Assembly (NCBI GenBank): GCA_946185305.1
Contig: CAMHJE010000003.1
Location: 1 to 64,000, forward strand
Direction: 5' to 3'
Source: UBA3792 sp946185305
GTDB lineage: Bacteria > Bacillota > Clostridia > Christensenellales > CAG-138
DNA length: 64,000 nucleotides
The position numbers and the translations under genes were made by a program. The notes beneath the pieces are model-generated. The model was not told where the DNA came from. It worked only from the letters and a program-made list of their open reading frames with translations, and searched no databases. Positions 8,507-16,682 of the stretch are shown in pieces (position 1 is the first letter of the stretch; the number at the start of each line of letters is the position of its first letter).

Positions 8507-9724
8507 TCAATTCAAAGACTCGCGCAAAAACGGCATACTCATACAACGGGGGCCGCCACGTCCGCGGGAAAGCTCTGCGGACGGTACCTCATGCACTTTG
8601 ATGCCGTTATCCCGCAAAATCCGATTCGTAACGTAGTTACGCATATAGGTAATCACTTCGCCGGGTGCGACGCAAAGCGTATTGGCGCCGTCGTTCCATT
8701 GCTCACGGGCGGCGTCGATCATGCTTGCGCCGCCGCATTCGATGAACTGTACCTTCTCGCAATGCAGCGCTTCGGCAAAGACTTCCGTAATACCGCGCTG
8801 TTCTTCTTTAATTTTGACGCGGTTATCGACCTTTGTTAAGGTAAAACAGCGCAGCGCCTTCAAAATATTAGGATGCACTACGAATTTGTCACGGTCCACC
8901 ATTGTCATGACGGTATCCAAATGCATAAAGGCGCGGGATTTCGGAATATCTACGGCGATTACCTGCTTAATATCCGAACGATCTCCGATCAGACGATTTG
9001 CCATCAATTCAATCGCCTGCGGACTTGTGCGCTGCGATATGCCGATGCAAAGCGTGTCGCCGGACAGGACTAAACAGTCGCCGCCTTCGATGGAATGAAT
9101 ATCGGTACGCTCATGACATTTCTTCACCCACTTATAAACAGGATGATATTTGAAAATATACTTATAGAAAAGCGTCTCTCTTGCTCTGACGACGTTTGCC
9201 ATCGTCGAGATCATAACGCCTTGGTCAATGCAGGAGAACGGATCACGCGTAAAATACAGATTCGGCATCGGATCGACACAGAACGGATAGTTCTCGTCGA
9301 TATAGTCGATCAGATGGATCTTATCCGATTTTGGCAGGTCGCTTTTTCTTACACCGCAGGCCATTGTGGTAATCAGCTGCTCCAGTGGCAGGGAGGCAAG
9401 GTAGGCAGATACCGCACGCTCCGTATGCTCAGCTTGCATATTCGCTTCGTGCAGATACTCCCAGACCAGTTCTTCACGCGCATTGCCCGCCTCGATAGCT
9501 TCCTTCAGAAGCTGATTCAGATACAGGACTTCGACACCGCAGCTTTTCAGCGTTTCCGCAAAGGCGTCATGCTCCTGCTGCGCAGTGACAAGGTAGGGGA
9601 TATCGTCGAAAAGCTGCCGCGCAAGATAATCCGGCATTAAATTTTCAAGCTCTTTTCCGGGCCGGTGCAGCAGAACTTTTTTCAGCTTGCCGACTTCGGA
9701 CCGAACACAAATCGGAGACTGCAT
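8507..9724 (-). CDS. arcA: Arginine deiminase
   Basis: The 405-residue enzyme has the standard ADI length and converts arginine to citrulline and ammonia. Visible family motifs are FTRDPF (about 159-164), EGGDCLVL (about 214-221), HLDTVMTM, and the catalytic-Cys segment RGRGGPRCMSMP near the C-terminus. The guanidinium-binding Asp/Glu/His/Cys set is therefore intact. The ATG at 9724 follows AAGGAGGAAAAAC, 11 bp after recR, so arcA is the last gene of a dnaX-ybaB-recR-arcA operon. arcB lies across the origin at 15407; carbamate kinase and the arginine/ornithine antiporter are not in the window. Carriage in a DNA-metabolism operon is unusual. Confidence 0.97.
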   Translation of the reverse strand: MQSPICVRSEVGKLKKVLLHRPGKELENLMPDYLARQLFDDIPYLVTAQQEHDAFAETLKSCGVEVLYLNQLLKEAIEAGNAREELVWEYLHEANMQAEHTERAVSAYLASLPLEQLITTMACGVRKSDLPKSDKIHLIDYIDENYPFCVDPMPNLYFTRDPFSCIDQGVMISTMANVVRARETLFYKYIFKYHPVYKWVKKCHERTDIHSIEGGDCLVLSGDTLCIGISQRTSPQAIELMANRLIGDRSDIKQVIAVDIPKSRAFMHLDTVMTMVDRDKFVVHPNILKALRCFTLTKVDNRVKIKEEQRGITEVFAEALHCEKVQFIECGGASMIDAAREQWNDGANTLCVAPGEVITYMRNYVTNRILRDNGIKVHEVPSAELSRGRGGPRCMSMPFLRESLN

Positions 9725-9735
9725 GTTTTTCCTCC

Positions 9736-10326
9736 TTATAAGATACGTCGCCCTTCCAATGCTTTTGCAAGCGTTACTTCATCGGTATATTCCAAATTGC
9801 CGCCGATCGGCACACCATGCGCAATGCGTGTGACCGTAATGCCTTTCGCCTTCAGCAGCTTCGCAATATAAACCGCCGTTGCTTCGCCCTCGACATCCGT
9901 GTTCGTCGCAATAATGACTTCCTGTACCGCTTCATTGCAGCGCTCCATCAATTCATTGATGCGAAGCTGTGCCGGGCCGATACCGTTCATCGGAGACAAC
10001 GACCCGTTCAAAACATGGTACCGTCCGTTAAACTCGCGCGTCTTTTCCATAGCCATCACGTCCTTCGGATCTGACACAACGCAAAGCACGGCATCCGTCC
10101 GGTTCGGATCGGCGCAAAGTTCACATTTTTCCAAATCGGTATAGTTGCCGCAAAGAGGACAGGGATGAACATTTTTACGCGCTTCGATGATCGCATCCGC
10201 AAGCTCCAAAGCCTGCTCCTCGGGAACGCTTAACAAAAAATAGGCAAACCGCTGCGCGGTTTTCCGTCCGACGCCGGGCATCCGCGCCAGCTGCGTCGTC
10301 AGTTTGTCGATGGAAGCAATTGCCAT
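9736..10326 (-). CDS. recR: Recombination mediator RecR
   Basis: The 196-residue protein matches the family length (about 198). It has an N-terminal helix-hairpin-helix (MPGVGRKTAQR, 16-26), a four-Cys zinc finger (C56, C59, C68, C71) and a Toprim domain (IATNTDVEGEATA). RecR with RecO/RecF helps load RecA at gaps. The gene starts one base after the ybaB stop and belongs to the conserved dnaX-ybaB-recR operon of Firmicutes. Confidence 0.97.
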   Translation of the reverse strand: MAIASIDKLTTQLARMPGVGRKTAQRFAYFLLSVPEEQALELADAIIEARKNVHPCPLCGNYTDLEKCELCADPNRTDAVLCVVSDPKDVMAMEKTREFNGRYHVLNGSLSPMNGIGPAQLRINELMERCNEAVQEVIIATNTDVEGEATAVYIAKLLKAKGITVTRIAHGVPIGGNLEYTDEVTLAKALEGRRIL

Positions 10327-10327
10327 A

Positions 10328-10660
10328 TCAGAAGCCTAAATTCATACCGCCGGTCAGCTTGCCCATTTCGCGCTCGACCGTTTCGCTCGCTTCCTTGATA
10401 GCGGCATTGACGCCCGCCACAATCAGATCCTGCAGCATTTCAATATCACTCGGATCGACGACTGCCGGATCCAAAGTGATGGACTTCAATTCCTTTGTAC
10501 CATAAACCGTCACAGATACCATACCGCCTCCGGCCTGCGCGGTAAATTCCGCCGCATTCAGCTCCGCCTGCTTCTTTTGCATATCCTGCTGCATCTTCTG
10601 TGCCTGCCGCATCAGCTGCTGCATATTGCCGCCGCCCATCGGGAATCCGCCTCTTGCCAT
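10328..10660 (-). CDS. ybaB: YbaB/EbfC nucleoid-associated protein
   Basis: The 110-residue protein begins MARGGFPMGGGNMQQLMRQAQKM, the family's typical Gly/Met/Gln-rich start, followed by a central beta region (VSVTVYGTKELKSITLDP) and a C-terminal helix. EbfC/YbaB dimers bind DNA with little sequence specificity. A good AAAGGAGAA ribosome site precedes the ATG at 10660. It lies 23 bp after dnaX and one base before recR. Confidence 0.95.
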   Translation of the reverse strand: MARGGFPMGGGNMQQLMRQAQKMQQDMQKKQAELNAAEFTAQAGGGMVSVTVYGTKELKSITLDPAVVDPSDIEMLQDLIVAGVNAAIKEASETVEREMGKLTGGMNLGF

Positions 10661-10683
10661 ATTGTTTTCTCCTTTATTGCTTA

Positions 10684-12432
10684 TTATTCTTCTATTTTCA
10701 ATACATTGCCGAACAGCTCTTTTAATTTCTGTTCGGATTCATTCAGTCTTTCCGCCCGAAACAAAACCGTCGCCTCCGGATATATTTCGTGCAGACAGGA
10801 TGCAATCACGTTCATATTGATCGACGCATTGCACATATTCATTTTCGTTTCCGCGTTGGTCGGAAACTCTACGATCAGCGTATTATCCTGCCAGGCCACG
10901 CCGCTGCCCTCCCGCGCAAGATAATACACCATGGGATTTTTGACCTTGATCTTGTTCAATACCTGCTGCCAGATCGTATCCGCTTCGCCGGTTGTCTTGA
11001 TCGGCGCGGATTTGATCGGTTCAGGCGTATTTTCAGCTTTTGCATGATCGGATTCCGCCTTTTTCTCCGTCTGCGGAAGCTTTTCTTTTGCTGCCGCAGA
11101 AAATGTTTCACGGGAAACATTTTCTGTCGGTGCTTCTTCCTCCCACGGCGGAACATCCTCCGGCGGCGGCTCCGGGATATAATCATCTTCGCTCACAGAG
11201 GAAGAATTTGACGAAGCCGATGAAAAACGGATCGGTTCCGCAGCGCTTTGCGAAGGTGTTTCGGTATTGATAGATACGTTGGATACCTTTACGCCGTTTT
11301 GTTCCAGCTGCGCAATTCTGGCTTCTAGCGCCTCCACGGAATGTTCATCCACAGGGCGGCATGCACGCACAAGCGTGGATTCGAGCAGAATCCGCGGCGC
11401 AGGAAAATACCGCAGGTTAGATTGTGCGGAGAGCAGCTTTTCCATCGCATACAAAATCTGTGTTTCGCTCGCGCCCTTGGCCTGCTTGAGCAGCTGTGCC
11501 ATCTGATCGTCGGTCACATCTAACAGATCGGTGCAGTCGCCGCATGTTTTGGCAAGCAAAAGACTTCTCAGATGCGCGTTCAGATCATTGGTAAAAACGG
11601 ATAAATCGCGCCCGTTGCGAACGATCTCGTTCACGATCTCCATACACTTTGCCGCATCGCCTGCAAAAATGGCGCCGGATAACGCAAACAGCGTTTCCTG
11701 TCCGACGCTGCCGAGCGTATCGAGTACATCCTGTTTTGTGACGTTACTGCCGCAGAAGGAAAGACATTGATCGGCAAGCGACAGCGCATCACGCATACCG
11801 CCGTCCGCCGCGCGCGCGATCAACCGCAGTCCGTCCGGTTCCATCGTGGCGCCTACGCTTTTGAGTACCGTTTGCAGCCGTGCAATGATATGTGCAATCG
11901 TCAAGCGGTGAAAGTCGAACCGCTGACAGCGGGAAATGATCGTCGCCGGGAGCTTTTGCGGCTCGGTCGTCGCCAGAATGAACAAGACATGCGCAGGCGG
12001 TTCCTCAAGCGTTTTCAGCAGCGCATTGAACGCCGCAGTCGAAAGCATGTGAACCTCGTCGATGATAAAAACACGATAGCGAAGCTGCAGCGGCGCAAAC
12101 TGCGCCTGATCAATCAGCTCGCGGACGTTATCGACGCCGTTGTTGGATGCCGCATCGATTTCGATGATATCGGCGGTGCCTTCTTTGGCGATCCGGCAGG
12201 CTTCACATTCGCCGCACGGTTCGCCGTCATGCGGGGAAAGGCAGTTGACCGCGCGCGCCAATATCTTTGCCGAGCTGGTTTTGCCAGTGCCGCGCGAGCC
12301 GCAGAACAGATAAGCATGAGAAAAATTCTGTTCCCGTACCTGATTTTTCAATATTGTCGTGACATGATCCTGCCCGATCACCTCTGAAAAATCGCGGGGA
12401 CGATATTCCCGATACAATGCCCTTTTGCTCAT
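10684..12432 (-). CDS. dnaX: DNA polymerase III gamma/tau subunit
   Basis: The 582-residue clamp-loader ATPase shows Walker A GSRGTGKTS (45-53), a zinc module (C64, C73, C76, C79), DEVHML (Walker B) and a C-terminal tau-like region of low complexity followed by a folded tail (about 475-580). It loads the DnaN clamp and tethers polymerase. Full-length tau is expected; no clear slippery site for a gamma frameshift was seen. The segment N-V-S-R-E-T-F (about 438-444) encodes a near-perfect parS. It leads the dnaX-ybaB-recR-arcA operon from the promoter at 12465-12493. Confidence 0.97.
   Translation of the reverse strand: MSKRALYREYRPRDFSEVIGQDHVTTILKNQVREQNFSHAYLFCGSRGTGKTSSAKILARAVNCLSPHDGEPCGECEACRIAKEGTADIIEIDAASNNGVDNVRELIDQAQFAPLQLRYRVFIIDEVHMLSTAAFNALLKTLEEPPAHVLFILATTEPQKLPATIISRCQRFDFHRLTIAHIIARLQTVLKSVGATMEPDGLRLIARAADGGMRDALSLADQCLSFCGSNVTKQDVLDTLGSVGQETLFALSGAIFAGDAAKCMEIVNEIVRNGRDLSVFTNDLNAHLRSLLLAKTCGDCTDLLDVTDDQMAQLLKQAKGASETQILYAMEKLLSAQSNLRYFPAPRILLESTLVRACRPVDEHSVEALEARIAQLEQNGVKVSNVSINTETPSQSAAEPIRFSSASSNSSSVSEDDYIPEPPPEDVPPWEEEAPTENVSRETFSAAAKEKLPQTEKKAESDHAKAENTPEPIKSAPIKTTGEADTIWQQVLNKIKVKNPMVYYLAREGSGVAWQDNTLIVEFPTNAETKMNMCNASINMNVIASCLHEIYPEATVLFRAERLNESEQKLKELFGNVLKIEE
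11104..11119. promoter_or_regulatory. One-mismatch parS inside dnaX
   Basis: TGTTTCACGGGAAACA differs from the 16-bp parS consensus at one base (minus-strand TGTTTCCCGTGAAACA). It is read as the peptide NVSRET within the variable part of tau, a common way for parS to sit in a coding region. Being 2.6 kb from the perfect site, it may add ParB loading near oriC. Confidence 0.7.
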
Positions 12433-12464
12433 GGCGCGCTTCCTTTACCCGATAGATAGATTCA

Positions 12465-12493
12465 GTATAGCATAGTTTTTGCTTCTTCACAAC
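12465..12493 (-). promoter_or_regulatory. Sigma-A promoter of the dnaX operon
   Basis: On the minus strand, TTGTGA (12493-12488) and TATACT (12470-12465) are separated by 17 bp, giving a leader of about 25 nt before the dnaX ATG at 12432. Confidence 0.75.
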
Positions 12494-12715
12494 TTTATTT
12501 TTTTATAAAGACAATGTCGCTTTCTTCTATATGCCTGTACCGTCCTTTTGATGGGTTCACACAGGCTTTTCCTTATCCCATATATGCACCCTGAACGCCG
12601 GAAAATGCCTTTTTGGGTCTTTATAGACCAAGAGGCACGGAAATTTTCCTTTCCTTTTTCCCGCATTTCTGTTAAAATCATTCTGTCACAATATGCATTA
12701 TGGAGTATTACATAT
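12494..12715. other. Divergent dnaX-dnaA intergenic region
   Basis: AT-rich interval between the dnaX promoter and dnaA. It contains a stem (GGTCT-TTAT-AGACC near 12618-12632) nested in a longer GCCT/AGGC pairing, and a possible extended -10 (TGTTAAAAT near 12670) for dnaA. Many Firmicutes carry the SRP RNA next to dnaX, but its conserved GGAAGGAAGCAGCC-type core was not found here. One weak DnaA-box-like TTATCCCAT lies near 12575. Confidence 0.4.
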
Positions 12716-14035
12716 ATGGAAGAATACAAGCAGCTTTGGACGGAAGCCATGGAACACGTCCGATCGTCCATTCCAGATCTCAGCTACCGGCGATGGATCG
12801 AGCCTTTAAAGCCTGTCGTCATTGAGCATTCGATTTTCGTGATCGAAGCGCCCGATGAAATCACCAAATCCACCGTATCAAAATTTTATCTCGATGCGGT
12901 TCGACAGGCCGTGCAAACCGCCGACCCATCCCTGATCGATGTCATGCTGATCCTTCCCGCGCAGCGCGAAGGCTTTTTGAACATGGCGCAGGAGCCGAAG
13001 GAGCGTCCGGCGCTGATGCTGAATCCGAAATATACATTCGATACGTTCGTCGTCGGCAAATCCAACAACTTTGCCCACGCGGCGGCAGCGGCCGTTGCCG
13101 AGGAACCGGGCAAATCCTATAATCCGCTGTTTATCTACGGCGGCGTGGGACTCGGCAAAACGCATCTGATGCACGCCATCGGTCATGAAATGCTGCGCCG
13201 CGACGCGTCCGCCCGCATTGTGTATGTGACGAGCGAGATGTTTACGAACGATCTGATCGAAGCCCTTCGCCTCGGTAAAAATGTCGAATTCCGGCAGAAA
13301 TACCGCAACGTAGATCTGTTGATGATCGATGACGTGCAGTTTATCGCCAATAAGCAGTCCGTGCAGGAGGAGTTTTTCAACACCTTCAACGCGCTGCATA
13401 ATCTCGGCAAGCAAATCGTCATCAGCTCCGACCGTCCGCCAAAGGAGATCAAGCCGCTGGAAGAGCGTCTTTCCTCGCGCTTTGAATGGGGTCTTGTGGC
13501 GGACATTCAGCCGCCGGATCGGGAAACGCGTATTGCTATTTTGAAAAACCGCGCGCAGCTCGAGCACGTCGATATCGACGATGAAATCATTTTGTTTATC
13601 GCAGAGCATATCCAAAACAATATCCGTCAGCTTGAGGGCAGCCTGACGCGCGTAATCGCATTTTCAAGGCTCAAAAACGTGCCTATTACGCTGTCGCTTG
13701 CGCAGGAGGCGCTGCACGATCTGCTGCCGGACGAAAAAAAGGTCGCCATCACGCCGGATCGCATTAAAGAAGCGGTTGCATCGTATTATTCGGTGACGGT
13801 GGAGCTTCTGATGTCGCAGCGGCGGGATAAGGAGGTCGTGCTTCCGCGCCAGGTCGCTATGTACCTGTGTCAGCAAAAGCTGAGCCTGCCGTATAAAAAG
13901 ATCGCGCAGCTGTTCGACCGCGGGGATCATACGACGGCGATTTCCGCCTGCAAAAAGGTCGCTGCCATGGCGGCGGAGGATTCTTCCTTTGCGGATCAGC
14001 TCAAAAATATCGAAAGCCGCCTGATGAGCAACTAA
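12716..14035 (+). CDS. dnaA: Chromosomal replication initiator DnaA
   Basis: The 439-residue protein starts at the ATG at 12716 (GGAG 11 bp upstream); longer in-frame versions have no DnaA-like sequence. Domain I is residues 1-85 (YKQLWTEAMEHV), followed by a short domain II linker. AAA+ domain III has Walker A GGVGLGKT (142-149) and MIDDVQFI. Domain IV carries the DnaA signature (YKKIAQLFDRGDHTTAISAC, near the C-terminus), which reads DnaA boxes. It forms an ATP-dependent helix on oriC and melts the unwinding element. The origin follows directly at 14036-14285, then dnaN. Confidence 0.98.
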   Translation: MEEYKQLWTEAMEHVRSSIPDLSYRRWIEPLKPVVIEHSIFVIEAPDEITKSTVSKFYLDAVRQAVQTADPSLIDVMLILPAQREGFLNMAQEPKERPALMLNPKYTFDTFVVGKSNNFAHAAAAAVAEEPGKSYNPLFIYGGVGLGKTHLMHAIGHEMLRRDASARIVYVTSEMFTNDLIEALRLGKNVEFRQKYRNVDLLMIDDVQFIANKQSVQEEFFNTFNALHNLGKQIVISSDRPPKEIKPLEERLSSRFEWGLVADIQPPDRETRIAILKNRAQLEHVDIDDEIILFIAEHIQNNIRQLEGSLTRVIAFSRLKNVPITLSLAQEALHDLLPDEKKVAITPDRIKEAVASYYSVTVELLMSQRRDKEVVLPRQVAMYLCQQKLSLPYKKIAQLFDRGDHTTAISACKKVAAMAAEDSSFADQLKNIESRLMSN

Positions 14036-14285
14036 ATAAGAATGTTCACTTATCCACCGTATGTGGATTTGAAAAGTGGATAAATTTTGGATCTTGTGGC
14101 TTGTGCGGACAAGGTGGAAAACCCTCCCGGCTTTCCCACAGGGTTATCCCCCGGTTTATCACCGCAAAAAGGGCGATAAAGTCGGGTCAAAAACAGGTTT
14201 TCAACGGTTTCCACACCACCTACTACTATTACTACTGAAATAATCTATCTATATATGGTTGTACACAGCGGAAAGGATGGCAAAT
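14036..14285. other. oriC: Replication origin (oriC): DnaA boxes, DnaA-trios and AT-rich element
   Basis: The 250-bp dnaA-dnaN gap has DnaA boxes or near-boxes at 14050-14058 (TTATCCACC), 14075-14083 (reverse TTATCCACT), 14132-14140 (TTTCCCACA), 14144-14152 (TTATCCCCC), 14156-14164 (TTATCACCG) and 14208-14216 (TTTCCACAC). Directly after the last box, 14221-14236 reads TACTACTATTACTACT. On the other strand this is a run of TAG/TAA triplets, the DnaA-trio element that guides DnaA onto single strands. The AT-rich segment to 14256 (ATAATCTATCTATATATGG) is the likely first-melting site. The arrangement matches Bacillus incC. Confidence 0.9.
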
Positions 14286-15380
14286 ATGAAGTTTTCTGTG
14301 GATGCAAACGAACTGCAAAACGGTATTTTTTCGGTCATTAAGGCGCTGCCGCTCCGTTCGGCCATGCCGGTGCTCGACGGTATCCTGATGGAAGCGACAA
14401 AGAAGGGTCTGCATCTGGCCTGTTCCGATCTGATGTTCCAAAAGGAATGTCTGCTCGACGCTTCTATTGAAGAGGAAGGGGCCTGCGTCGTAAAGGGCAA
14501 GTTTTTTGCCGAGGTTTTGCGCAAGCTGCCGGAGGGTCGTGTGGAGTTTACCTTGGAGGGACAGGTGCTGCATATCAAGTGCGGCCGCGTGCGGCAGCGG
14601 ATGCAGTGCATCGAGTATGATGAATTCCCTCTGATGAAGGTCAAGGGCGATATCTACGATCTGAAAATCCCGAAGGATACGTTCAAGAACATGGTCGAGC
14701 ACACGGTGTTTGCCGTTTCACAGGACGATTCCCGCCCGGTGCTGACCGGTACGCTGCTGGAGGTCACCGAGGATACGCTGTCGCTTGTTGCAACCGACTC
14801 GTTCCAGTTTGCCATGACGAAATTCCGCTCCGAAACGGCGATGCAACCGCGCAGCACGATCGTGCAGGGCAAGGTGCTTTCCGAAATCGGCAAAATGGCC
14901 GAGGAAGCGGATGAAACGGTGACGCTGTCGCTGACAAACACGCATATTACGGTGTCGGTTGGCGTCACGCGGCTGACCGCGCGCCTGCTCGACGGCAACT
15001 ATATCGACTATAAGCGTATTCTGCCGAAGGACTGCAAGACGCGCGTGCTCGTCAACGTTTCGATTCTGGCCGAAATGATCGACCGTGCGCAGCTGATCTC
15101 GCGCGAGGGCAACAACAGCATCCAGTTCAAGTTTGAGGACAATACGATGCAGCTGAAGGCGGAAAGCTATCTCGGCAGAGTGGAGGACGAAGCCGAGGTA
15201 CAGATCGTCGGCGATCCGATTGAAATTGCCTTCAATCCGAAGTATTTCATCAATGTTTTGCGCAACATTACCGATGAAACCGTGTATCTGGAATTCAACA
15301 GCGCGATTAGCCCGTGCGTGCTGCGCCCCGTGCAGGGCGATGCGTACCTGTATCTGATCGTGCCGATGCGTGTGTATTAA
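14286..15380 (+). CDS. dnaN: DNA polymerase III beta sliding clamp
   Basis: The 364-residue protein has three repeated clamp domains and ends YLIVPMRVY, a typical DnaN C-terminus (normal length about 365-380). The ATG at 14286 is preferred because GGAAAGG lies 9 bp upstream; in-frame starts at 14259 (TTG) and 14277 lack that spacing. It encircles DNA and tethers polymerase. It is probably expressed with dnaA. The usual Firmicute followers yaaA, recF and gyrBA are absent: arcB follows 26 bp later. Confidence 0.97.
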   Translation: MKFSVDANELQNGIFSVIKALPLRSAMPVLDGILMEATKKGLHLACSDLMFQKECLLDASIEEEGACVVKGKFFAEVLRKLPEGRVEFTLEGQVLHIKCGRVRQRMQCIEYDEFPLMKVKGDIYDLKIPKDTFKNMVEHTVFAVSQDDSRPVLTGTLLEVTEDTLSLVATDSFQFAMTKFRSETAMQPRSTIVQGKVLSEIGKMAEEADETVTLSLTNTHITVSVGVTRLTARLLDGNYIDYKRILPKDCKTRVLVNVSILAEMIDRAQLISREGNNSIQFKFEDNTMQLKAESYLGRVEDEAEVQIVGDPIEIAFNPKYFINVLRNITDETVYLEFNSAISPCVLRPVQGDAYLYLIVPMRVY

Positions 15381-15406
15381 AAAAACATAAGGAAGGGAGA
15401 AACGGA

Positions 15407-16393
15407 ATGAAAGGAAGAAGCTTTTTAACGCTGTTGGATTATACACCGGACGAGATTCGAAAGCTGCTGGATCTGGCCGCCAAGGTCAAAGAGGAAAAGA
15501 AAAACGGCGTCTTTCCGGAACGATTGAAGCATAAAAACATCGTGCTGCTGTTTGAAAAAACGAGCACGCGTACCCGCTGCGCGTTTGAAACCGCAGGGTA
15601 TGACGAGGGCGCGCGCGTCACGTTTTTGTCCAACTCGCAGATGGGCAAGAAGGAATCGCTGGAGGATACCGCAAAGGTGCTCGGCCGGTTCTATGACGGC
15701 ATCGAATTTCGCGGCTTCAAGCAGGAAACCGTCGAGCTTTTGGCCAAATACAGCGGCGTTCCGGTATGGAACGGCTTGACCGATCTGTACCATCCGACCC
15801 AGGTGCTTGCCGATCTTTTGACAATAAAAGAGCATGTCAAAAAGCCGTTGAACGAGGTGAAATTTGTTTTCGTCGGCGACGCGCGAAACAATATGGGCAA
15901 TTCTCTGATGATCGGCTGCGCCAAGATGGGCATGCACTTTACCGCGCTTGCGCCCAAAAGCCTGTTCCCGTCCGAGGAGCTGGTGGAGAAAATGCGCGCG
16001 CTTTGCAAAACCACCGGCGGTACGATCACGCTGTCCGATCAGCTTGAAGCTGTCGAGGGGGCGGACGTGATTTATACGGACGTTTGGGTGTCGATGGGCG
16101 AGGAGGACCAGTATCCTGCAAGGATCGCGCTCCTGTCGCCGTATAAGGTAGACGCCTCGCTGATGGCGCGCACGCACAACCCGGATGTGAAGTTTATGCA
16201 TTGTCTGCCGTCGTTCCACGATCTGGAAACGACCGTCGGCAAGTCGGTCTACGAAACCTACGGCCTCAAGGAAATGGAGGTTTCCGACGAAGTCTTCCGC
16301 AGCAATGCATCCATTGTCTTTGATGAAGCCGAAAATCGTATGCATACGATCAAGGCCGTCATGCTTGCGACGATGACGGATATTTTGGACTGA
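15407..16393 (+). CDS. arcB: Ornithine carbamoyltransferase
   Basis: The 328-residue enzyme shows the carbamoyl-phosphate motif STRTR (FEKTSTRTRCAFE, about 45-57), HPTQVLADLLT, and the ornithine-side motif HCLPSFHD (HCLPAFH in most relatives). It interconverts citrulline and phosphate with ornithine and carbamoyl phosphate. AGGGAG precedes the ATG at 15407. arcA across the origin suggests the catabolic (ATP-yielding) direction, so arcB is preferred over the biosynthetic name argF, but sequence alone does not settle direction. It lies 26 bp after dnaN and is probably co-transcribed with it. Confidence 0.93.
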   Translation: MKGRSFLTLLDYTPDEIRKLLDLAAKVKEEKKNGVFPERLKHKNIVLLFEKTSTRTRCAFETAGYDEGARVTFLSNSQMGKKESLEDTAKVLGRFYDGIEFRGFKQETVELLAKYSGVPVWNGLTDLYHPTQVLADLLTIKEHVKKPLNEVKFVFVGDARNNMGNSLMIGCAKMGMHFTALAPKSLFPSEELVEKMRALCKTTGGTITLSDQLEAVEGADVIYTDVWVSMGEEDQYPARIALLSPYKVDASLMARTHNPDVKFMHCLPSFHDLETTVGKSVYETYGLKEMEVSDEVFRSNASIVFDEAENRMHTIKAVMLATMTDILD

Positions 16394-16402
16394 GTAGTTT
16401 AA

Positions 16403-16561
16403 TTAAGGCAGCAGCTTCAATCCCAATACGATCATGACTGCGCCGAGTATACAACAGAATACCCAAAACGGCACACAGCAAAGCAACAGCAGCAGCCCGA
16501 CGGCGACAAGCCCAATGGCGGCTGCTTTTTGTATGGGAAAGGAAGGACGGCAGGAACGCAT
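16403..16561 (-). CDS. 52-residue hydrophobic membrane peptide
   Basis: A short frame, convergent with arcB, has an excellent AAAAAAGGAG ribosome site 6 bp before the ATG at 16561. After a charged start (MRSCRPSFPIQK), two hydrophobic helices (AAAIGLVAVGLLLLLCC and FWVFCCILGAVMIVLGLKLL) are separated by VP. Four Cys sit at the helix ends. Small two-helix proteins of this look are common in Clostridia and have no known role. No family name is assigned. The strong ribosome site and non-random composition support a real gene. Confidence 0.7.
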   Translation of the reverse strand: MRSCRPSFPIQKAAAIGLVAVGLLLLLCCVPFWVFCCILGAVMIVLGLKLLP

Positions 16562-16682
16562 ACAAAATCTCCTTTTTTCTTTATCGTATGCCCTTTATGC
16601 AAAAATTGTGATATGAAAGGCGCCGCACCCAAATGTAAGAGAAGATCATACTATACAGCATCACAAACAAACGGAGGAAATC

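Noticed and set aside
12433..12715. SRP RNA expected beside dnaX
   Set aside because: The conserved GGAAGGAAGCAGCC-type apical motif was looked for on both strands and not found.
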